Assembly: GCA_032207245.1 (NCBI GenBank)
Contig: CM063502.1
Location: 132,759,705-132,823,704 of the forward strand
From: Pardosa pseudoannulata
Lineage: Eukaryota; Arthropoda; Arachnida; Araneae; Lycosidae
Length of the DNA: 64,000 nucleotides
Reading direction: 5' to 3'
Under the pieces are notes generated by a model. It was not told the origin of the DNA. It searched no databases and was given only the letters and a program-made list of their open reading frames with translations. A program made the translations under genes and the position numbers. Shown piece after piece: positions 27,999-36,903 of this stretch (positions are counted from its first letter, which is position 1; each line of letters opens with the position of its first letter).

Positions 27999-28926
27999 AT
28001 CAAATTTAATTTCAAAATATTAGCTAATTAATTTTAAATATTTGTATATGAATGTATAAAGGTTTTATTAATTATAATTTTCTTTACTATTTTTCTGGAA
28101 AGTAAAAATTTCAATTCACTTTTATTAGTTATAACTTTTGCTACTATAAGTCTACCAACCAACCCATGTTTTATAAAAAGTTTTACAGATGCCAATTTTT
28201 AAAACTTTGGTAAGTATGCAATGCCTTTTGAGGTAAGGTATTGTCTATGTTGTATTTCATGGCAAACACTTAGGAAATAACCTTAAAATTCAAAGTACAG
28301 AAAGGCAGTGCATTATGTATGCTGCAGTGATAGTTTTTATAGATGTTGTTGGTAATTATAGATGATTTTTATATAAAAATTAGTTTTATTGTGGGCAACT
28401 TTTGTTCTCCTTCCAGTTTTTGTTACCTTTAAAATGTCTTATACTTATGTTTTTTCTGCTAGGTATTTCAGTTGCAGTTACTGCCTCCCACAAACAATGT
28501 CATACCTGCCAATAATGTGGGTCATATCCAACAAACGCTCAAAATTCTAAATCCAACTAAGGTACTAAACTTATGTCCTTTCTGTATATAATGTATTAAA
28601 TTATTATTTGTTACTCATAAATTTTAAAATTTGATAATTGTTATACAACTCTCTTATACTTAAATCATGCATCAATATTTATCTCTACCAATGCTTGATA
28701 TAATGGGCTATATAACAATATATTATGAACATCAAACTATGTTAATAGGCAACAAAAGGTTTTTATTATGATGTACAGTGTATTAGTGATATTTTCCTCA
28801 TAAAAATATTTTTTACTTTTTTAGAGTCAGTTAAGAATGAAACTAAGGATATCCTATGTATCAAATGGCAATTCAGTCTTAGAACAAGTAGAAGTAAATA
28901 ATATACCCCAAGCAGTGTATATGTAA
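2714..28926 (+). CDS. AP1G1: AP-1 complex subunit gamma-1 (gamma-adaptin), 21 coding exons
   Basis: Large subunit of the AP-1 heterotetramer that links clathrin to cargo at the trans-Golgi network and endosomes. Coding exons: 2714-2914, 4177-4301, 7932-8073, 9253-9349, 9457-9533, 9887-9982, 10780-10860, 11126-11224, 11311-11366, 11500-11613, 11798-11938, 13738-13792, 14747-14962, 16329-16456, 16539-16643, 17123-17270, 18448-18589, 19855-19923, 20012-20172, 28463-28561, 28825-28926. Phases match at every junction and the total is 817 codons plus stop; the family is usually about 820. Residues 1 to ~580 are the adaptin trunk (helical repeats), ~580-697 the hinge with two LLDLL clathrin boxes (630-634, 660-664), ~698-817 the gamma-ear that recruits accessory proteins. 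The start is the ATG giving [12 protein letters not shown], the family N-terminus. No frameshift or early stop is seen, so I judge it functional. Orthology to gamma-1/gamma-2 is inferred from conservation; arthropods usually have one gamma. Confidence 0.96.
4177..4301 (+). CDS. AP1G1: AP1G1 coding exon 2
   Basis: Residues 68-109. Acceptor ATACAG at 4171-4176, donor GTAAGT at 4302. Carries [20 protein letters not shown], a hallmark stretch of the gamma-adaptin trunk. The following intron (4302-7931) holds the Merlin-like element and repeat 6773-7640. Confidence 0.94.
4676..4852. repeat. Pair of G-run/AAA/C-run palindromes with 141-bp period
   Basis: Blocks of G(6-7)AAAC(7-12) at 4684-4700 and 4825-4844 sit at the same place in a roughly 141-bp imperfect tandem duplication. 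Each can fold as a perfect G:C hairpin with an AAA loop. Confidence 0.7.
4997..5139. repeat. 27-bp tandem repeat, about five copies
   Basis: The unit is TTTTTCAATTTTTTTGGTTT plus TTTATAA; the CAA marker recurs at 5005, 5032, 5059, 5086 and 5113, exactly 27 bp apart. Because 27 is divisible by three it makes long open frames on both strands, which I regard as non-coding. Confidence 0.9.
5153..5987 (-). CDS. Merlin (ISXO2/IS1595-like) DDE transposase, N-terminally truncated
   Basis: An uninterrupted frame of about 278 codons from 5987 to the stop at 5153. It begins inside the motif that normally follows the zinc ribbon ([14 protein letters not shown]), then continues with the ISXO2-like domain. 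The three acidic residues of the DDE triad are visible: VEIDES (D), VYSDGW (D) and HTNTIES (E). Merlin transposases cut and paste with 8-9 bp target duplications. The C-terminus is a basic KRKKDSN tail, possibly a nuclear localisation signal. A TGA sits just before codon 1 of the open part and no upstream zinc-ribbon half was found, so the N-terminus is lost or lies across an intron I cannot see. No internal stop or frameshift is present. Confidence 0.8.
6773..7640 (+). repeat. Dispersed repeat family, copy 1, ending in (TA)n
   Basis: Shares long stretches with 36177-36826 in the same orientation: for example TTAATTTTCCAGAATTGTAA, ATGAGGCAGG, GTGGATTTCGAAC, AATCCAATATGGATG. Both copies end in a (TA)n tract. 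This copy has about 365 extra bp (7109-7473). Within that, on the minus strand near 7345-7270, is a tRNA-like stretch with box A and box B resemblance, likely a decayed SINE head. No coding capacity seen. Confidence 0.7.
7640..7772. repeat. (TA)n microsatellite
   Basis: About 130 bp of TA repeats with three interruptions, in AP1G1 intron 2. Confidence 0.95.
7932..8073 (+). CDS. AP1G1: AP1G1 coding exon 3
   Basis: Residues 109-156, acceptor TTTTAG, donor GTATAT. Contains the conserved [21 protein letters not shown] segment of the trunk (in part). The phase-2 codon AA|T joins it to the previous exon. Confidence 0.94.
9253..9349 (+). CDS. AP1G1: AP1G1 coding exon 4
   Basis: Residues 157-189, acceptor TTTCAG, donor GTAATA. 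Encodes the [18 protein letters not shown] helical repeat of the trunk; a split glycine codon leads into the next exon. Confidence 0.94.
9457..9533 (+). CDS. AP1G1: AP1G1 coding exon 5
   Basis: Residues 189-214, acceptor TTATAG, donor GTAATA. Short trunk exon with the conserved [16 protein letters not shown] stretch. Confidence 0.93.
9887..9982 (+). CDS. AP1G1: AP1G1 coding exon 6
   Basis: Residues 215-246, phase 0 at both ends, acceptor TTATAG, donor GTATTT. Contains [19 protein letters not shown], a segment nearly invariant in the family. Confidence 0.95.
10120..10156. repeat. (TA)n(TATG)n microsatellite
   Basis: Short TA run followed by about seven TATG units, in the AP1G1 intron after coding exon 6. 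Confidence 0.9.
10780..10860 (+). CDS. AP1G1: AP1G1 coding exon 7, followed by a GC donor
   Basis: Residues 247-273, 27 codons, acceptor ATTTAG. The exon ends ...CTTGCGCAG and the next bases are GCATGT, so the intron 10861-11125 starts with GC. No in-frame GT donor gives the conserved junction [14 protein letters not shown]. Confidence 0.93.
11126..11224 (+). CDS. AP1G1: AP1G1 coding exon 8
   Basis: Residues 274-306, 33 codons in phase 0, acceptor TAAAG, donor GTAAGT. Encodes the very conserved [20 protein letters not shown] trunk segment. Confidence 0.95.
11311..11366 (+). CDS. AP1G1: AP1G1 coding exon 9
   Basis: Residues 307-325, the shortest trunk exon but one (56 nt), acceptor CTTTAG, donor GTAAAG. 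Encodes [15 protein letters not shown] with the arginine codon split. Confidence 0.93.
11500..11613 (+). CDS. AP1G1: AP1G1 coding exon 10
   Basis: Residues 325-363, acceptor ACATAG, donor GTAAGT. Encodes the [20 protein letters not shown] trunk repeat. Confidence 0.94.
11798..11938 (+). CDS. AP1G1: AP1G1 coding exon 11
   Basis: Residues 363-410, acceptor ATTACAG, donor GTAAGT. Encodes the [16 protein letters not shown] repeat. The next intron (11939-13737) contains the old hAT-like MITE. Confidence 0.94.
12705..13547. mobile_element. Old hAT-like MITE in AP1G1 intron
   Basis: Left end CAAGCTTCTTCAACTTGGA matches the inverse of the right end, which reads CAGGGTTCCTCAACCTGGA on the other strand, at 15 of 19 positions. 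The bases outside (ATCTAGAG, ATCTGAAA) are a decayed 8-bp duplication. CAGGGTTCCTCAACCTGG ends are typical of hAT-derived MITEs. No ORF inside, so non-autonomous. Confidence 0.6.
13738..13792 (+). CDS. AP1G1: AP1G1 coding exon 12
   Basis: Residues 410-428, 55 nt, acceptor TTCTAG, donor GTTAGT. Encodes the invariant [18 protein letters not shown] stretch. Confidence 0.94.
14747..14962 (+). CDS. AP1G1: AP1G1 coding exon 13
   Basis: Residues 429-500, 72 codons in phase 0, acceptor TTTCAG, donor GTGAGT. Encodes the [17 protein letters not shown] trunk segment. This exon is less conserved at its 3' end. Confidence 0.94.
16329..16456 (+). CDS. AP1G1: AP1G1 coding exon 14
   Basis: Residues 501-543, acceptor TTATAG, donor GTAAGT. 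Trunk helix pair ending in [16 protein letters not shown]. Confidence 0.93.
16539..16643 (+). CDS. AP1G1: AP1G1 coding exon 15
   Basis: Residues 543-578, acceptor TTTCAG, donor GTAATA. Contains [20 protein letters not shown], the conserved end of the trunk. Confidence 0.94.
17123..17270 (+). CDS. AP1G1: AP1G1 coding exon 16 (hinge)
   Basis: Residues 578-627, acceptor AATTTAG, donor GTAAGT. Starts with the conserved LLERMPAME and then becomes Asn/Glu/Lys-rich and low in conservation, as expected of the flexible hinge. Confidence 0.92.
17334..17398. repeat. (TA)n(TG)n microsatellite
   Basis: TA tract 17334-17371 followed by TG and imperfect TA, inside an AP1G1 intron. Confidence 0.9.
18448..18589 (+). 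CDS. AP1G1: AP1G1 coding exon 17 (hinge, clathrin boxes)
   Basis: Residues 628-675. Two LLDLL motifs (residues 630-634 and 660-664) are clathrin-box type sequences known to bind the clathrin terminal domain. Acceptor TTTTAG, donor GTATTT after ...GTGCAAA. The donor is weak, but the junction keeps frame with the next exon. Confidence 0.9.
19855..19923 (+). CDS. AP1G1: AP1G1 coding exon 18 (hinge)
   Basis: Residues 675-698, 69 nt; acceptor AATCATAG has a poor pyrimidine tract, donor GTAAGT is good. Encodes a Pro/Ser-rich linker. Placed from frame continuity and splice sites more than from conservation, so it is one of the less certain exons. Confidence 0.85.
20012..20172 (+). CDS. AP1G1: AP1G1 coding exon 19 (gamma-ear)
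   Basis: Residues 698-751, start of the immunoglobulin-like gamma-ear: [14 protein letters not shown] and later [10 protein letters not shown] are family signatures. Acceptor TTATAG, donor GTAAGT. The following intron 20173-28462 is 8.3 kb and full of insertions. Confidence 0.94.
22810..22890 (+). repeat. tRNA-derived SINE fragment
   Basis: Contains box B-like GGGTTCGAATCCCGC followed by a stretch ending GTTCGCAGCTGTTCAGAATC, which matches the core that follows the tRNA-like head in the better copy at 26428. The 5' half is degenerate and the 3' tail is absent. Confidence 0.55.
23721..24991. repeat. Direct duplication spaced 1047 bp
   Basis: Segments 23721-23931 and 24768-24991 align through GATTTGAATCT at the start, GTACTTGTTTTTGCATTA in the middle and a CCTCCTTTTTTC-like pyrimidine stretch at the end. 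They differ by many substitutions and small gaps, so the duplication is old. Confidence 0.65.
25768..25885 (+). repeat. tRNA-derived SINE, partial copy with inverted head
   Basis: tRNA-like head with box A-like GGCTAAATGGGTAGGGC and box B-like GGGTTTGAATCCCAC, then TTGGATGTTCACAGCCGTTC, the family core. The tail is missing. Immediately left, 25747-25766 is an inverted copy of 25784-25803 (19 of 20), so the head can form a 20-bp stem with a 17-nt loop. Confidence 0.65.
26428..26606 (+). repeat. tRNA-derived SINE, full copy with 12-bp target duplication
   Basis: Head shows box A (TGGCCGATTGGTTAGAGTG) and box B (GGGTTCGAGTCC). A body containing GGTCCCGGTCTCATTAGCCC follows, then an AAACCAAACCAAA tail. 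TCTTGTAATTTC is repeated exactly on both sides (26416-26427, 26607-26618), the mark of LINE-driven retroposition. Related pieces are at 22810, 25768, 38018 and, reversed, 57975. Confidence 0.85.
27117..27649. mobile_element. 533-bp MITE with perfect 13-bp TIRs
   Basis: CAGACATGCCAAC at 27117-27129 and its exact complement at 27637-27649, with TCTCTT repeated directly outside (27111-27116, 27650-27655). The interior repeats CTCCGGA and CTCCAGA motifs near the left end. No ORF. The superfamily is uncertain: CA-start TIRs with a 6-bp duplication fit neither hAT (8) nor Tc1 (TA). Confidence 0.8.
27956..27994. repeat. Poly-T run
   Basis: About 39 consecutive T. Could be the tail of a reverse-oriented retroposon, but no body is recognisable next to it. 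Confidence 0.9.
28463..28561 (+). CDS. AP1G1: AP1G1 coding exon 20 (gamma-ear)
   Basis: Residues 752-784, 33 codons in phase 0, acceptor TGCTAG, donor GTACTA. Encodes FQLQLLPP and the LKILNPTK strand of the ear. Confidence 0.94.
28825..28926 (+). CDS. AP1G1: AP1G1 coding exon 21 (gamma-ear end and stop)
   Basis: Residues 785-817 and TAA at 28924-28926. Acceptor TTTTTTAG. Encodes [14 protein letters not shown] and the EVNNIPQ strand; the C-terminus ends at the usual position for the family. Confidence 0.94.
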   Translation, partial: SQLRMKLRISYVSNGNSVLEQVEVNNIPQAVYM

Positions 28927-31900
28927 AGGAAAAAGGTATAGTATACTGTTAATAATTTCATTATTTTATAGTTGTGTTTTTCTTCTGGAGCTTATTCATA
29001 ATATTGTAATCAATGATTGTATTACAAATTTGTTCAGAAATTTGCGTTTATGTGCATGTCTGCATTCTCTATATGTGGCTGTACAAAAATGAATTGCTCA
29101 TAACCTGTTATCAAAAGTGTTTTACATAATAAGTACAGGTTGTAAAATATTTTTATGGGAAGATAGCAAATCTTAAATTTTCCTCTTAGTATTATACATT
29201 TTTTATAAAGAGTAATAAATTTTGTTTACATCATCAATTTTACTTTTTCTAAAAAATTTTTAGTACTTTAATATTGTTTCTTCTTTCAGATTTTTATTAA
29301 AATGTGTAAATTACTGGATTGGAAAGTGATGTTGACTCCTTTAGTAGAAGCAGTTGAACTAGATTTCAGCTGAATTTTGCTACTACCATGAGCCTCCATC
29401 TAGCCAACTGTGGAAAGAATGTAAAGTGACTGATAAATTGTACTTGCATACTGAATTACAATTAGTTAAAGAGAAACTAAATTTAGAGCTTTTACTTATA
29501 CATTATTTGCTCTCAACCATTCCATATAGTTCAGTGTATCTGAAAATACATTTTATTATACAAATTAATTTTATTCCATCATAGTTGGTTATATGTGACT
29601 TTACAGGTTTTGTATAGTCAGTATGTGATAATTTCTTTGGCTATATCCAACTATGATTCAAATTCAAGTTATTTTAATTTTGAATTTTTAAGAACAATAC
29701 TGGGTATTCAAAATTTGTAGTTGTTGTCTGACTTACCAAAATTTTATTTTGTGGTATGGTCTGAAGTCTTTCAAGTTTTAAATTAATTATTACCATGTGT
29801 TTTTTCTTTTTCTTTTCTTTTTTGTTGATAATACCTAGTCCTTGTGGAGTAGTATTTTGCCCTGTAATGTCATTCAGTTGCCTTTAATTCATTTTTTCTC
29901 ACTGTACATATGTAAATGTGGGATTGTATGAAGGTTAGTGTAGATTATTAAAGTGTTCATTTATTATATTATAGTTCACTTTTAAAAGTATTTGCTTTGA
30001 ATTTTTTGTTACCTAACTGTTTTCCTTCTATGTACCAGAAATTTTGAATGTTTATAACTGATAAAGAGTACTGATAAAACTACCACCATTTTGAATGTTT
30101 ATAACTGATATAGAGTACTGATCCAACTATGCACCTACGGTGAAAGATGATTATAGTGTGGCATGCAGTTTTGCTTATTTTCTCTGCTATTTTTCAACTA
30201 TTAAATTTTAGTATGACTTAGATTATTAATTATACAGTACACTACCAACATTTTTATGCTTAATTATGTCATGTTATGAATTGATTAATAATTTCTGTTT
30301 CTACTTGAAGTCAAAAGCATTTTTTGGGTATTAACTGCTGTTTGTTCTTTATTGTTCATTGTTTTGAAAGAAAAATATCCTACATGATTTGTAGTCTTTC
30401 ATCCCATGTCTGAAATTTATTTATTTTTTATTTATGTACTATTAGGGAATTCTATATGCTCATCCCTCGTTGATTTTTAAATGCTTAAGTATTTTTGAAT
30501 CTTTAGAAATGGAGAAGTGCGATATAAAATATTTTGTAGGATTTTCTTGTGTACTAGGGTATTTTTATTAATTTACCATTGTAGATATTTTTTACCCTTG
30601 TGAAATAATTAATTGTTCTTGTCATACTAATTTTTGCATATTATGCTGATGTAACTGCATTAAGTGCCTTATAATTTTGATTCATGCATTTCATTAAATC
30701 ATCTCCTGTAAATTTGATATGTGTTTGGAAAGTAGTAGGTTTGATAACTATCTTAATTTTGGTAAAATTTTAAGAGGATGGCTCCATATTAGATTTACTA
30801 TATCAAAGATTGTGCCATTTTTTTTACTTGTGGTATTTTTTGTATATATATGTTTACTCAATTTTAAAACAGATGTTTAAGTATTTTCCAATTGTGAATT
30901 CAAGTATAATGTATGCATGAAAAAAATATGTGCAATTTCAATGATTAAAAAGTTTCAAACTTCACAGTAGTTCGGATTTTTTTTTTTTTATGGTGGGTTA
31001 CTATTTTTATTTACTTTATAATGTAAGAGGGTTAAACACTGAAATTACTGAGTTTTTGATAAACCAATTATTTTTACATATTTAGTCTTCCAAAAAAGAA
31101 AAACATTTATTTTGTCGCTTAACCATTAGTATTGTAATTTATTTCTTTTAGAATTTTTAAATGCAATGTGGTATTATTTATCAACTCAAAACCTTATATT
31201 AAAGGAAAAGTACTTAATTCATTGTTACTTAAGTCATTGTGTCTTAAAATAATTGAGAAAAATCAAAATGTTATCAGTAGAAAAGTCTCAATTTTGGAAT
31301 AACTTTTCATTGTATAATTGTTGGATTATCTTCCAGAAAGGTATTAATTCTATGATTTCTGTGATTGATTTTATATTTTCTCTTTTGTGTAGCTTTTAAT
31401 TAAAATATATTTAAATTTAACTTGTTTATTTCCCTTTTTCAAGTATTTTTAGGAAATTTATAAAATAATACACAATACTGTTAAAAACTGCTATATATAT
31501 AGAATTTAAAGCAAAAAATTTCATCTTACATATGTACTGAGCTCTGAAAGTATATGTGGATTTACTGTATAAAGTGTTAAGGGTTAAAAGGACACAAAGT
31601 ATAGCTTAAATATAATTTTCAATACTTGTTTAATACTTATTTACTATGCAAAAATTATAATAATTCAGGTTATAGGATGAAGTTGCAAATTATTCCTTGT
31701 ATTTTAATTTTTTTGTTTAGTTGTAAATGTCATACTGCAAACGTTTATTAACAACCTTACACATTCCTCTCCTACCCCCACTCAGCCGAACGAAGGCCAC
31801 CTACCCCTACCCAAAAAAAGTATAAATTGATAACCATGTATACAATTTGTTCTAATAAATAGATATCTTAAAATGAATTGTGACTTTTAGGTAATATGAC

Positions 31901-33616
31901 TAAAACTTATGAAAAGTGCATGCATACAGTTTTTTAATAGCCAAAGTAATAAAAATTTGCTACTATTTACTTATGTAATTATACTTATTTAATTACTTAT
32001 TTTGCTACTTTACTTATTTTGCTACTTTACTTATTTAATCTGGTTTATGGCTTTTCATCAGGCGAAAAAGAACTAGGTGTATTATTTTCTGATTAAATTC
32101 TGATCTATGAAGAAGTAATACATTCAGCATTTATTAAAAAGAAAAAAATTCTAAATTGTTCATTAGAGACAAATACTCTTTGCTTCTCAGTAAAATGAAA
32201 AACTATTTATTTATCTTTCATTTCCTCTTTCTTTGTATATTAAACAAAGGTCTTGTCCTATGTGTGTTTGTTTAATTTGTTTTGTATAACTGTTCAACGA
32301 GCACTTTGGCACATGTTATTCTATAAGATATTTGTATATTCTTTATTGATGAATTGGTATCAATTTTTTTAGTTATTACTTATTCTGTCGTGTAAATATT
32401 GAAACTATACATTTTATCAAATTATTTTGCAGTTCTTGTATTTGGTTGAAAGTTTCTTTGGCCTAGCTTCTAAGATTTATATCATAATCAAGGAGTTTAA
32501 ATGATAAATTGTGTAATTTATCTCATTAATATTTTTGTAATAAAGCATTTTTGTGGTTCACATGGAATAAAAATTTGAAACAGTGTATTTCTTACTACTC
32601 TTTGCATATATTATAATGTAATTGAAATTGTTTAAGGTATAATGAAGCATAGCTCATAGTGTTTTATGAGTTTCTAGTTTAAAAAAAATTCATTCTGATT
32701 CATTTAACATCTTAACACTGCACACCCTTATTTCTTAGTTAATTTTTAAATTTGAAAAACATTTGTGAGGTCATTCACATGGACATTCTTAAAGAATTTT
32801 ATTAAGGGCGATATATAATGAGTGTAAATTATGCAGTAGAATATAAACTATTAGGTTAATATATGTTAATTTACTTTAAGTGCATGTGTGTATGTATCAA
32901 TTTTCAAAATTAAGTATCAGAATTTGGTTGACAATATTTAAAGAAAGGGCTCACCTTCAGTCTATGTTTCTGATTGGATGCAGTTACTTTAGCTTTGCCA
33001 TTACAATTTACTTTATCCTTATTATTGTGGTTGTATACCATATTTTAACATAGGAAGTTTGGGAATATCTGTTGTGTTGTATGTATTAATATATGTATGA
33101 ATTTTGTTTCATGAATTTTCAAATTGCTAAACAGTGATGTCAATAGACTGAGTAATTAGTTAGTGAACCAAAATGTTTTCACATGTTTGGAATACTGTAA
33201 AATTTTGTAATACAGTATATTTTGAAGAAGTAGTTTCATTCAGAGTCCATCAGATCATAATTAGTTCTAAAAAATTTTTTTTAGCTATACAGAATTTATT
33301 TGCAGAGTTTATATCCAAAGTTGTTTAGTGCTTTCAAGGTTGTGATTATTCTGATAGTTTTAATTTGTCTAATTGTTTTTCAGTGACAATCTTTGCAAGA
33401 AGAATCAGATTATGGTCCTTTGGAATCTAAGTGCCTCTCTTTGTAAGTTAGTATCTCAAAATAAACTTGATGTATAAAATGAGGAAAACATGTGTAACGA
33501 AAAAATACAAGAACTTTGAATTTAAGATATGCGAATTTTCGCATATATGTCATAAATTTTTACAATAAATATATTGTCAGTTGTTCTGTATATTTCATTG
33601 TCCTAAGCCTAATAAA
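28927..33616 (+). other. AP1G1: AP1G1 3'UTR and downstream flank, with a probable UTR intron
   Basis: After the stop, GTATAG at 28936 and TTCTTTCAG at 29281-29289 bound a probable 354-bp UTR intron. The following AT-rich, ORF-free DNA has AATAAA at 32539, 32566, 33460 and 33611, any of which could end the message; a UTR of several kb would match vertebrate AP1G1. It includes an imperfect tandem duplication with 47-bp period (30041 and 30088) and a lone C-rich patch at 31762-31822. The true 3' end cannot be fixed from sequence alone. Confidence 0.5.
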
Positions 33617-36176
33617 GGGAAAAGAAAGATAGTATATACATACACAAACACAGTATTTTTTCCATTATTTACTGAGATTTAATGCTATGAAAAATTTAAC
33701 TTATAACTAAAAGAATTCAAACTTCTATTTGTGTAATAATTATAGCACTAATATTTTGTGTAGGTTTTTAGAAAGATACACATTTAGGCTGAATATTTGT
33801 GTAAATTGCATTAATAGTCTGAAATAATTTCATTCATAGAAAATACTTTGAAAAATATTTGTTATTGAGTTTTAAAGTTAGAATACCATTTATTCTGTCA
33901 CAGGCATTCTCATTAGATGGATATTCTGCTAAAAATAATTATATCAATGTTTTAATTTGTTCTAACTTATTTTCTTAGCTTTATACTGGAAGAGTATCTT
34001 ATAATACTTTTTCTTTATACACGAAAATTTTGAAGATAAGTTTTCTGTTGTATAAATACTTTGCTTTGAAAATGAAAGGTTACTTAAAGCATAATTATAT
34101 CTATGAAAATACTATAAATAGACATGAAGCAAGGATACATTGCAATCAAATTTATTTGCTCGTGTTTGTTGATATATTGTCTTAGAATAATTTTCTTGAA
34201 AATAAAATTAAGGAGTTAGTATTATGAACAGTTTGCTATATTAATTTTCTAGAAAATTTTATTTGATTTAAAAGTTGTAACTAATCTAAGACTATGACAA
34301 ACAATGTTTTTGTTAATGTGTGCATATATTTTATGCCATGAAGTTGTTAAAATTCTAGTGATATCTCTTAAAAGGTCATTGAGGTAAGAAATGGTTCTAA
34401 TATATGCTATTTATTTAGTAGAATAGGTCTGTATTTTTTAATTTAGGAGTTCCATTGATGTGAAGAGAAATTTCATTTCTGTAGCTTTGCTAGTTTTATG
34501 GAAATAATTGGATCTCTCATTTTGATACTCTTATTCATCTTCAGTTTATGCCAAAATTTAAAGAGTCTCTGTAGTTTCAATGTATGTATGTATCTGCATT
34601 TTTTTTTTTAATTTATGAACTTTTTTTTATGAGTTCCTATAATTTCTTTCCTGTCAAAATGTTTTAAACAAGTCAAGATGACTTTTGTTGATTTTGTATT
34701 GATATTCACCAAGCAATTCACCAGAACATAGAAGCAGAAGCTTAATGAGCAAAAATTAGCTATTTTTTCCTAGGGTGATTATTAAATTGTTACTAACTTC
34801 ATTTTTATAAGAAAACCAAAAACATTCTGCTGCAACAGGGTTCCATAACATTGTTCATATTACAGTATAGGATTCTTAGTCCCACTGAGTGAATCTTAAT
34901 TTTTATTTTTTTTCTAGTTATGTTTTAGTTTCCCACTTACTTCGAAGATACTTTAGAGGTTTATTATGAAGTTAAAATTATGTTATATTTCACTGCTTAA
35001 TCAGCTTCTAAAACAAATCATATATTGTTTGTACTCACAAGAAAAGTACCATTTCTACAAGGAAAGCTAAAAATTTCACATCGTCTATCAAAATATGCTA
35101 AACTCTCAATTATTTACCACTTTGTTATCATTTATACTCACTAATCCCTACCCTATCCACTCTTCTGTGTTGATTTAATGTAAATACGAGAAGTATGAAG
35201 CATAGTATTAAATTGAAATTTCTAATATTTTCACTGGTTTCGTTAGCAAACTAAATTTTTAAAATGGATACATCATCATAGTATTTTGTTTGTCACATTC
35301 AAGAAGTGTAATCAACATATAAGTAACTTCATTTTAAATTCTTTTATTGTTGACAAATTTTAATGAAGAAGAGGTAATACATAAAAAGTATTACCAAAGA
35401 AGAGGTAATACATAAAAAGTATTACCAAAACTATGGTAGAAAATAAACTTTAACAATGATTACAAAGAACTGTATATAGCTGTTTCCTTTAAATAAAGTG
35501 TGTTAAATTTATCAACAACAAAATTTAAATTAAAAATTACAGCTATTAGCATCATTTTAATATTTTGTGAATCTATCGGAGGTTGATATCTTGAATCATC
35601 TGTGGAATGCTGTGTGTATCTATTTTTAAATCTAAGAATAGTTGCATAGTAATGAGCAGAAGTTCTATTTTGAAAACTGAGTTATTAGATGACTTTTTTT
35701 AAACAAACATGGAAAGAATTTTATTCTTGGTTTCAGTACATGATTCTTAAACATTTTGAATTTTCAGATAGAAGTCATTATTTTTGGAAAATGTAGTTAA
35801 AAAGTTACAAAAAATTTAATTTCAAATTTGGACTATAAATGTTATGATTATTAAGGAATTTATAAAATTGCAAATTATGGTCTGCTAAAATTTGGTAGGT
35901 GGTTGTTGTATTTTCACATTTTTTCCTTTGACAAAGATTTTTAGAAAAACAGGCATTTTCCCCTTGCTCAGTTACTCTTCATAAAATGACTAATAACTAA
36001 TATTATTTAAGTAGCTTATGTTTTTCATGCTATTCCACTTACTACATAGTAATATACCTAAATTTAATCTTGAATTTTTTTTTTCTTTACTTTCATAAAT
36101 GTTGAATCTTCAAACAGCAGCTCTGGAAGACAACCTCATTTGTTTGACCTACTAATGATCAAATTTGGAAATTCTG
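33617..36176. other. AT-rich spacer, no gene seen
   Basis: No supported exon or element. One exact 31-bp tandem duplication (35368-35429) has in each unit an 8-bp inverted repeat GGTAATAC/GTATTACC able to form a small hairpin. Confidence 0.5.
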
Positions 36177-36820
36177 CTATAGCCCATCATATGATGAGAA
36201 CAGTAAAAGTTTAATTTTCCAGAATTGTAAATTACCTTATGAGGCAGGTAAAAAAATGGTTTCTTGTTTGGTTGAGAATTATCTTGCAACAAAATCGATT
36301 ATTAAATTTAAAATTATCACATATGTACCTAATCTATTATTTAAGCCAACTATAAAGGAAAATTATTTATGTAATATCTGAATTCAGTGATAAAACGTAT
36401 GAAAATAATAAACGATATTTAAATAATTTAAAATAAGAAATGAGTTAATGATGAGATGGTAAAAGGAATGACTTCATAATGCTAGAAGAAAATGTTATAT
36501 TTACCTATTTATTACCTGATAAATTGATAAATTTAATCACCTGCTCTTAACCTGGGAAAATAGTGCTTGAAATAATGCCATTAAACACTCGAAAAGAGGG
36601 GAAGTGGTGGATTTCGAACGTTTTAAAGATGACAGTATTTTTCGCTGTGATGTGAAGTATATTTATACCAATTTATTTTAGAATCGGATCGATAGTTAAG
36701 GAGAAGATAAACTTTACTCGCTTTGACTCGTCAAGAATCCAATATGGATGCCTCTATCCATTCCAGGTTCAACTGCTTCATATATTCGAGGACAGATAAC
36801 CAAGGCTATTATTACATAGG

Positions 36821-36826
<6 letters not shown>
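36177..36826 (+). repeat. Dispersed repeat family, copy 2, ending in (TA)n
   Basis: Same family and orientation as 6773-7640. It lacks the ~365-bp internal segment of copy 1 but carries a different insert after GTGGATTTCGAAC (about 36620-36720). It runs into the (TA)n tract at 36829-36900. Non-coding; class unknown. Confidence 0.7.

Positions 36827-36828
<2 letters not shown>

Positions 36829-36900
<72 letters not shown>
36829..36900. repeat. (TA)n microsatellite
   Basis: Uninterrupted TA repeats between the dispersed repeat copy 2 and the long-TIR MITE, which starts directly at the tract's end. Confidence 0.95.

Positions 36901-36903
<3 letters not shown>

Noticed and set aside
35365..35440. 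Possible CRISPR-like array (short repeats)
   Set aside because: Only two tandem units with no spacer, in a eukaryotic genome.
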